From an uncultured Veillonella sp. (GTDB lineage: Bacteria > Bacillota > Negativicutes > Veillonellales > Veillonellaceae): a DNA stretch of 11,454 nucleotides. The translations under genes were made by a program, and so were the position numbers. Below the pieces are notes generated by a model. It did no database searches, was not told where the DNA came from, and was given only the letters and a program-made list of their open reading frames with translations. Where the stretch lies: contig NZ_CAKPTN010000046.1 in assembly GCF_934190855.1 (NCBI RefSeq), forward strand, positions 1-11,454, written 5' to 3'. Positions within the stretch are counted from its first letter, which is position 1; each line of letters begins with the position of its first letter. Positions 7,278 through 11,454 of the stretch are shown piece after piece.

Positions 7278-8879
7278 ATGAATCTTAACAAGAAATCCTT
7301 ATTAGTCGCTTGTGTCTTGGCGGCTATGTCTACAACAGCTTTCGCAGCAACAACATCTACTAGCAGTACTACGGTAACAAACCAAGATACGCCAACATCT
7401 ACTAGTACTCGAGTTACACGTGAACAACATTCTACATCTACGTCTTCTGCAACGGTTTCTAGTACGGAAAAAACTTCTACTAAATCTAGCGGTGCAGCTG
7501 TATCTGTAGGTATTGGTCGACTAGGGGATTATGTGGCAGCACCAATAATTAGTCCTCAACAACAAGCTCCGGAAGCCATTAAAGCACTACAAAATGTAGT
7601 AGCAAACGATGGTTATATTAAACTTGGTCAATTGGCTATGGTTAAACAAAGCGGCAAATGGGGCTTAGTTGGTACTGATGGTAAAGTATTACTGGAGCCA
7701 CAATTTAAAGAAATGGAATCTAGTATTTCTGCAGATGGTACGTTCTTTGTTAGAAGAAAAAAAGAATTAGAACATATTAAAGGCGATGGTACGGCGGTAG
7801 CAGCGAATAGTGAAGAAGCGTATCAACACTATAAAACTGATAAATATACCCGTAAAGCTATAGCTGATGCTGCTCTTGATGGGAACGTCCAAAAAGATAA
7901 TACTGAGTATGCAAGTAATTCTTATACATCTTTCTCTGTAAAGAGCAAATGGGGCTTTAATGATGCTTCTGGGAAAACTGTAATCGAACCTCAATTTAAA
8001 GAGGTTTATACTGGCTTTAGTGAAGACCGTGCATTTGTTAAAAATGCAAAAGGTAAAACAGTAGCTATTGATGGTAGCGGAAATACAGTTTTCGAAGCAC
8101 CTACAAATGATATCGATCCATATAAGAATGGTTTAGCAGAATACAGACGTCATATTAGTAAGTTCAACTTCGGCGGTTTACTTGGCTTGGCAGTAGGTAT
8201 TGGTTTAAGTAATCACGGTGGTTTCTATTATGGTGATGCATGGAATCCAGTTTATGATGGTGTAAAACGTGGTTACCTTGACCGTAATGGCAATATTGTA
8301 ATTGATAGTAAAAATGATGCGGTATGGCCAATGACTGAGCATGGTACTTTAGTTAAAAATGAAGGCAAACTTGGCTTCATGAATCGTCAAGGTCAATACG
8401 TGATTCAGCCTGGTAACTATGATGCTGGTGTAATGGATTCTTCCAGCAACTTAATCGTGTTAAAAAATAAAGATAATGAAAAGTCTGGTGTCTTTAATGT
8501 GGTAACAGGAAAACAAGTCGTTCCATTTGTATTCGATTCTATTGAATTTATTAGCCCTACACGTATGTCTGTTGTGAAAGGTGAGAATAGACAATTAATT
8601 GATATGAATAGTGGACAAGTTGTATTTACTACATTAAAAGATATGTCTATTGATGTCTTTGGTGGTCAATATGCATGGGTACATAAAGGCTCTGCTGACT
8701 ATCAATTGATCGATGAAAACGGTAAGGTTCTATTCCGTGATAAAGACAAAGCTATTAGTCAGGCATCTATGTTTAGACATGGTTATGCACCAGTAAAATC
8801 TAAAGGTAAATGGGGCGTCATGAATACAAATGGGGAATGGATTGTTCAACCAATGTATGATGAAGTTAATGTGCTATAA
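7278..8879 (+). CDS. Secreted WG-repeat protein with Ser/Thr-rich linker
   Basis: The 533-residue protein begins behind AAAGGAGAGG (7264-7273) and has a signal peptide with likely cleavage after AFA (21-23). A Ser/Thr-rich low-complexity segment (24-75) could be a flexible stalk. The rest is built of WG-type repeats, seen as a Lys-Trp-Gly or similar turn followed by a polar turn and a beta strand: KWGLVGTDGKVLLEPQFKE (127-145), KWGFNDASGKTVIEPQFKE (224-242), GYLDRNGNIVID (332-343), KLGFMNRQGQYVIQP (364-378), SGVFNVVTGKQVVP (403-416), YQLIDENGKVLF (475-486) and KWGVMNTNGEWIVQPMYDE (511-529). An unusual Gly-rich hydrophobic stretch (299-318) interrupts the middle repeats. The only cysteine seen (Cys12) is in the signal peptide. 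WG repeats are usually taken as protein-binding beta modules; no enzyme motif is visible. Function is unknown. Confidence 0.88.
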   Translation: MNLNKKSLLVACVLAAMSTTAFAATTSTSSTTVTNQDTPTSTSTRVTREQHSTSTSSATVSSTEKTSTKSSGAAVSVGIGRLGDYVAAPIISPQQQAPEAIKALQNVVANDGYIKLGQLAMVKQSGKWGLVGTDGKVLLEPQFKEMESSISADGTFFVRRKKELEHIKGDGTAVAANSEEAYQHYKTDKYTRKAIADAALDGNVQKDNTEYASNSYTSFSVKSKWGFNDASGKTVIEPQFKEVYTGFSEDRAFVKNAKGKTVAIDGSGNTVFEAPTNDIDPYKNGLAEYRRHISKFNFGGLLGLAVGIGLSNHGGFYYGDAWNPVYDGVKRGYLDRNGNIVIDSKNDAVWPMTEHGTLVKNEGKLGFMNRQGQYVIQPGNYDAGVMDSSSNLIVLKNKDNEKSGVFNVVTGKQVVPFVFDSIEFISPTRMSVVKGENRQLIDMNSGQVVFTTLKDMSIDVFGGQYAWVHKGSADYQLIDENGKVLFRDKDKAISQASMFRHGYAPVKSKGKWGVMNTNGEWIVQPMYDEVNVL

Positions 8880-8920
8880 ATATTATTTATCTAATATTTT
8901 TTTATAAAATATAGCATTAA
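8866..8920. repeat. Inverted repeat at the end of the WG-repeat gene
   Basis: TTAATGTGCTATA (8866-8878, overlapping the stop codon) pairs with TATAGCATTAA (8910-8920) apart from a two-base bulge, around a loop of about 31 nt. The 11-mer AATGTGCTATA recurs at 8978-8988 as part of the next promoter. No T run follows the right arm, so this is not a convincing terminator and no other is visible before the next gene. Confidence 0.35.
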
Positions 8921-8961
8921 TCTCTATAATCTTAAGACTTGTATTTTGCCACAACAAGAAG

Positions 8962-8990
8962 TTCATTAAACATTCATAATGTGCTATACT
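8962..8990 (+). promoter_or_regulatory. Extended -10 promoter of the small exported protein
   Basis: TGCTATACT (8982-8990) is an extended -10 element, with a weak -35-like TTCATT at 8962-8967 spaced by 17 nt. Transcription would begin near 8997, downstream of the in-frame ATG at 8979 and upstream of the ATG at 9039. This supports the shorter protein. Confidence 0.5.
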
Positions 8991-9038
8991 AAACACATAA
9001 TGTATAGTTATATGTTTTTATTTGTTTTGGGGGTACAT

Positions 9039-9755
9039 ATGAAATCTTCTAAAGCTCTTTTGAAACTTCTTGTTGTAGGTTGTATTGGTTTAGGTTGCTT
9101 AATGCCGGCTGTTGCTCATGGAGAAAGCGCTGTAGAACAACCTAAAACTGATAGTGCTCTTGTAAAAACAGAAATGCCATCTGGTGTTAATCGAATTCAA
9201 CTTTTAAAAAGTGATGAAGTGTCTACAAGTGTACGTACAAGTTCTATTATTAATGGTCATGCTTATATTCCTAAGGATACAAAGATTGAATTAGAATTAA
9301 TTACTCCAATTAGTTCTAAAAGAAGTAAAGAAGGAAATACATTTAGATTAAAAACATTAGAAAATCTTCTTATAAATGATGTTGTAGTAATTCCAGCAAA
9401 CCAAGAAGTACTGGGAACGATTACAAAATCTAGAAAAAACGGTATGCTTGGCCGCAAAGGTAGATTAGAATTTAGCATAAATGAAATTAAAACTGTTAAT
9501 GGAGTTACAGTTCCTCTCGATGCTCAAGTCAAAGGTAAAGGTCATTCTGATAATGGGGCAGTTGCAGTTGCTGCAGCTGTTAGCTTAGTTGGTGGTCTCT
9601 TCATGAAGGGGACTAATATTTACTATGAACCAGGTCAAAAGTTTGTTGCTGTTGTAGCGGCTGATACAGATCTAAATACAACTGTTGAAGATTTGCCAAA
9701 TGCAATGAATCCAAGTAAACCATCTGGTCAAAATATTGTGTTGCCAACAAGATAG
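9039..9755 (+). CDS. Small exported protein with a beta-barrel-like domain and a Gly/Ala-rich hydrophobic segment
   Basis: The start at 9039 is chosen because a G-rich ribosome site (GGGGG, 9029-9033) precedes it and a signal peptide follows immediately; an ATG at 8979 lies upstream of the predicted transcription start. The 238-residue product has a hydrophobic core at 6-24 with likely cleavage after AVA (26). VVGC (12-15) weakly resembles a lipobox, but hydrophobic sequence continues after it. Residues 74-168 (AYIPKDTKIELELITPISS, then VVVIPANQEVLGTI, then RLEFSINEIKTVNGVTVPL) match a pattern I know from bacterial secreted proteins: IPAGT-type turns, short strands and a GR-G-RL strand. A Gly/Ala-rich hydrophobic stretch (173-191) follows and could contact a membrane. 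The final YEPGQKFVAVVA strand repeats the turn pattern. No enzyme motif is seen and the role is unknown. It may serve the envelope together with the WG-repeat protein upstream. Confidence 0.78.
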   Translation: MKSSKALLKLLVVGCIGLGCLMPAVAHGESAVEQPKTDSALVKTEMPSGVNRIQLLKSDEVSTSVRTSSIINGHAYIPKDTKIELELITPISSKRSKEGNTFRLKTLENLLINDVVVIPANQEVLGTITKSRKNGMLGRKGRLEFSINEIKTVNGVTVPLDAQVKGKGHSDNGAVAVAAAVSLVGGLFMKGTNIYYEPGQKFVAVVAADTDLNTTVEDLPNAMNPSKPSGQNIVLPTR

Positions 9756-9787
9756 ATTAAGATTCATATGAAAATATTATAGTGATT

Positions 9788-9840
9788 AAATATCCGGTAT
9801 CGATAGATTGTATCTGTTGGGTACCGGATATTTTGCTTTT
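9788..9840 (+). terminator. Rho-independent terminator after the small exported protein
   Basis: Arms 9788-9801 (AAATATCCGGTATC) and 9820-9833 (GGTACCGGATATTT) form a 14-bp stem with one G-U pair. The loop contains a small nested GATA/TATC pairing. The tail TTTTGCTTTTT gives the T tract. It insulates yajQ from the genes to the left. Confidence 0.88.
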
Positions 9841-9920
9841 TAAAATAGCTAATACTTACTTTTGTTTATAGTCTGAATAATTCTTCTATGATTAATAATA
9901 GTTATAATTAAAAAAATCGA

Positions 9921-9955
9921 TTTACCTAGAAAATAAGCCTATTATAAGGTATAAT
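9921..9955 (+). promoter_or_regulatory. Probable promoter of yajQ
   Basis: TTTACC (9921-9926) with 16 nt to TATAAG (9943-9948) gives a plausible sigma-A pair. A perfect TATAAT at 9950-9955 is an alternative -10 without a good -35. Either starts transcription near 9955-9962, more than 105 nt ahead of the yajQ ATG. Confidence 0.5.
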
Positions 9956-10069
9956 TATAGAGATATATTCCGATTTGGTGTACTTTTACACTTTCACTTG
10001 GAATATGAGGATGATGAAAGTAATGCTATGAACCCCATGCCCAACGGGTTCAGGTGTAGGAGGTATAAA
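9956..10069 (+). other. Structured leader of yajQ (candidate cis-acting RNA)
   Basis: The untranslated leader of about 110 nt holds two hairpins. The first has outer arms ATATTCC (9965-9971) and GGAATAT (10000-10006) enclosing GTGTA-CTTT-TACAC (9978-9991). The second is GAACCC (10030-10035) with GGGTTC (10046-10051) around a ten-base loop, ending 6 nt before the AGGAGG ribosome site. I could not match it to a riboswitch class from memory. A TTG at 9998 would extend YajQ by 24 residues in frame, but it lacks a ribosome site. Confidence 0.4.
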
Positions 10070-10564
10070 ATGGCTAAAGATTGTTCCTTTGACGTTGTGT
10101 CCGAAGTGGATATGCAGGAAGTAGATAATGCGGTAAACCAAGCGAAAAAAGAGATTGGTACGCGCTATGATTTCCGTGGTTCTAAAGCGGAAATTAGTCT
10201 TGAAGGTGACACTATCAAAATCATCGGTGATGATGAATATAAATTGAATGCCATTATCGATGTATTAAAAGGCAAAATGGTTAAACGTAACGTAGCGATT
10301 AAAAATCTTGACTACGGCAAAATTGAACCAGCTGCAGGCGCTACAGTTCGCCAAATCATTAATATTAAAAAAGGCATTACAAAAGAAAATGCTAAAGAAG
10401 TAGTAAAAGCAATTAAAAACATGAAAATTAAGGTACAAGCATCTATCCAAGAGGATCAAGTGCGCGTATCTGGTAAGGATAAAGATGATTTGCAAGCAGT
10501 AATCCAAATGTTAAAACAATTGGATATCCCTGTAGAATTGCAATTCGTTAACTTCCGTTCCTAA
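10070..10564 (+). CDS. yajQ: YajQ-family nucleotide-binding protein
   Basis: The 164-residue cytoplasmic protein matches YajQ in length and along its whole sequence. Signatures are the N-terminal [30 protein letters not shown] (32-42), KVQASIQ (121-127), [12 protein letters not shown] (131-142) and the C-terminal QFVNFR (158-163). The family has two ferredoxin-like alpha/beta domains; some members bind cyclic di-GMP or other nucleotides, while the role in Firmicutes is unsettled. The ATG at 10070 is preceded by AGGAGG (10058-10063). The stop lies 72 nt before cbiD with no clear terminator between, so the two may be cotranscribed. Nothing visible points to a direct role in cobalamin synthesis. 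Confidence 0.95.
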   Translation: MAKDCSFDVVSEVDMQEVDNAVNQAKKEIGTRYDFRGSKAEISLEGDTIKIIGDDEYKLNAIIDVLKGKMVKRNVAIKNLDYGKIEPAAGATVRQIINIKKGITKENAKEVVKAIKNMKIKVQASIQEDQVRVSGKDKDDLQAVIQMLKQLDIPVELQFVNFRS

Positions 10565-10581
10565 TAACATATGTCCATAAA

Positions 10582-10621
10582 GATAGGGTTAGTTTGATTC
10601 CATAGGGTCGCTAACCCTATC
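10582..10621 (+). promoter_or_regulatory. Two competing hairpins ahead of the cbiD ribosome site
   Basis: GATAGGGTTAG (10582-10592) pairs perfectly over 11 bp with CTAACCCTATC (10611-10621). A second copy of ATAGGGT (10602-10608) can instead pair over 7 bp with ACCCTAT (10614-10620), so the two stems share a 3' arm and exclude each other. The structure ends 5 nt before TAGGAGG (10626-10632). No T run follows, so it is not a normal terminator; it may influence cbiD translation or mRNA processing. Confidence 0.45.
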
Positions 10622-10636
10622 GGTGTAGGAGGCCTT

Positions 10637-11454
10637 ATGAGAGTAGAGGACATGAAGGGTGGCTATACCACAGGTTCATGTGCTACGGCAGGTATGAAAG
10701 CTGGTTTATTGGCCCTCTTAGATAAGAACATCGTGGACCAAGTGGTCATTGAAAATCCTCAAGGTCAGTACATTGAGGTGCCCATTAAAGCCGTAGAGGT
10801 ACTATCTGATACAGAGGCTAAGGTAACCGTTATGAAAGACGGTGGCGATGATCCTGATGTAACCCATGGCAATGATGTGGAAACAACGGTAACACTCGAT
10901 GATACTGGTGAACTACGATTCCGAGCGGGTTTTGGCGTAGGGACGGTAACAAAACCGGGCCTTGCTATGCCGCCAGGAGAACCAGCCATCAATCCAGGGC
11001 CTCGTACGATGATGAACATCGTTTTTGAAGAGCTTTGCGTTCGCGGTCAAGGCGTAACGGTAACGGTGAGTGTGCCAAATGGTATGGTTTTAGCTAAGAA
11101 AACGTTAAACCATACCCTAGGTATCGAAGGTGGTATTTCTATTATTGGTACTACTGGTATCGTTAAACCTATGAGTGAAGAAGGGTTCAAAAACTCTTTA
11201 GTGCCTCAGTTAAAAGTTATGAAAGCCAATGGTTGTGAAACGGCTGTTCTTGTGCCGGGCCGTATTGGTCAGGATCTTGCGGAGCAAGTTCTGGGTATTC
11301 ATAAGAACCAAATGGCAGAAACGAGTAACTTTATTGGCTTTATGCTCGAAAAGGCCGCTGAAATTGGCTTCAAGCGTATCTTGATTATCGGTCATATTGG
11401 TAAGCTAATAAAACTAGCCAGTGGTAGTTTCCATACCCACAATCGCATGAGTGA
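10637..11454 (+). CDS. cbiD: Cobalt-precorrin-5B C1-methyltransferase CbiD, 3' end missing
   Basis: The gene begins with ATG at 10637 behind TAGGAGG (10626-10632) and is open to the window end, giving 272 complete codons of a family usually about 360-380 residues long. CbiD uses S-adenosylmethionine to methylate C1 of the cobalt-corrin ring in the anaerobic (early cobalt insertion) cobalamin pathway. Signatures are GGYTTGSCATAGMKAG (8-23), KPGLAMPPGEPAINPGPR (106-123), SVPNGMVLAKKTLNHTLGI (144-162), GGISIIGTTGIVKPMSEE (164-181) and GHIGKLIKLASGSFHTHN (252-269). The frame is intact. Other cbi genes probably follow downstream, but none is in the window. No recognisable cobalamin riboswitch precedes it here. 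Confidence 0.95.
   Translation, partial: MRVEDMKGGYTTGSCATAGMKAGLLALLDKNIVDQVVIENPQGQYIEVPIKAVEVLSDTEAKVTVMKDGGDDPDVTHGNDVETTVTLDDTGELRFRAGFGVGTVTKPGLAMPPGEPAINPGPRTMMNIVFEELCVRGQGVTVTVSVPNGMVLAKKTLNHTLGIEGGISIIGTTGIVKPMSEEGFKNSLVPQLKVMKANGCETAVLVPGRIGQDLAEQVLGIHKNQMAETSNFIGFMLEKAAEIGFKRILIIGHIGKLIKLASGSFHTHNRMS

Noticed and set aside
8979..9038. Longer start for the small exported protein, adding 20 residues
   Set aside because: This ATG overlaps the extended -10 element and lies upstream of the predicted transcript start; the ATG at 9039 has a G-rich ribosome site and begins a signal peptide.
9998..10069. N-terminal extension of YajQ by 24 residues from a TTG
   Set aside because: It has no ribosome site and overlaps the leader hairpins, while the ATG at 10070 has AGGAGG and gives the normal family length.
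10560..10636. Cobalamin riboswitch ahead of cbiD
   Set aside because: The spacer is only 72 nt, far shorter than a cobalamin aptamer, and lacks the conserved B12-box-like sequence.

Overview
The window looks like chromosome of a low-GC anaerobe of the Negativicutes, with Veillonella the most likely genus. This is an inference from recognised protein families (SpoVB-type flippase, class II aldolase, YajQ, anaerobic-route CbiD), the AT-rich spacers, the strong AGGAGG ribosome sites and several cleanly exported proteins of unknown role. No rRNA, tRNA, insertion sequence, phage gene or CRISPR array was seen.

Layout. A 3'-truncated glutamine-amidotransferase-like hydrolase (peptidase C26) runs leftward off the window at 1-627. 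It diverges from an AEC-family carrier (834-1826), which ends in a hairpin terminator. An orphan exported protein follows (1948-3318). This rightward block meets a leftward block at a perfect 16-bp bidirectional terminator (3352-3387). The leftward block holds a class II fructose-bisphosphate aldolase (4955-5884), followed 3 nt later by a SpoVB/MurJ-type flippase (3395-4951). Upstream of it, on the same strand, is a RluA-family pseudouridine synthase (6136-7104). From 7278 everything reads rightward: a secreted WG-repeat protein (7278-8879), a small secreted protein with a beta-barrel-like domain (9039-9755), a terminator, yajQ (10070-10564) and cbiD (from 10637, cut by the window end).

How the parts relate. 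The aldolase and flippase look like one transcription unit joining central carbon metabolism to envelope building. Three proteins (1948-3318, 7278-8879, 9039-9755) each have a signal peptide, and the only cysteines seen in them lie within it, so they probably act outside the cytoplasm. None can be given a firm function. CbiD implies de novo anaerobic cobalamin synthesis, continuing beyond the right edge.

The most interesting non-coding signals are two mutually exclusive hairpins just ahead of the cbiD ribosome site, a structured leader of about 115 nt ahead of yajQ, dyads in the aldolase leader, and a -10 box placed so that the pseudouridine synthase mRNA may be leaderless. No clearly new multi-gene system is visible. 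The best candidates for undescribed biology are the exported orphan proteins and the RNA leaders.
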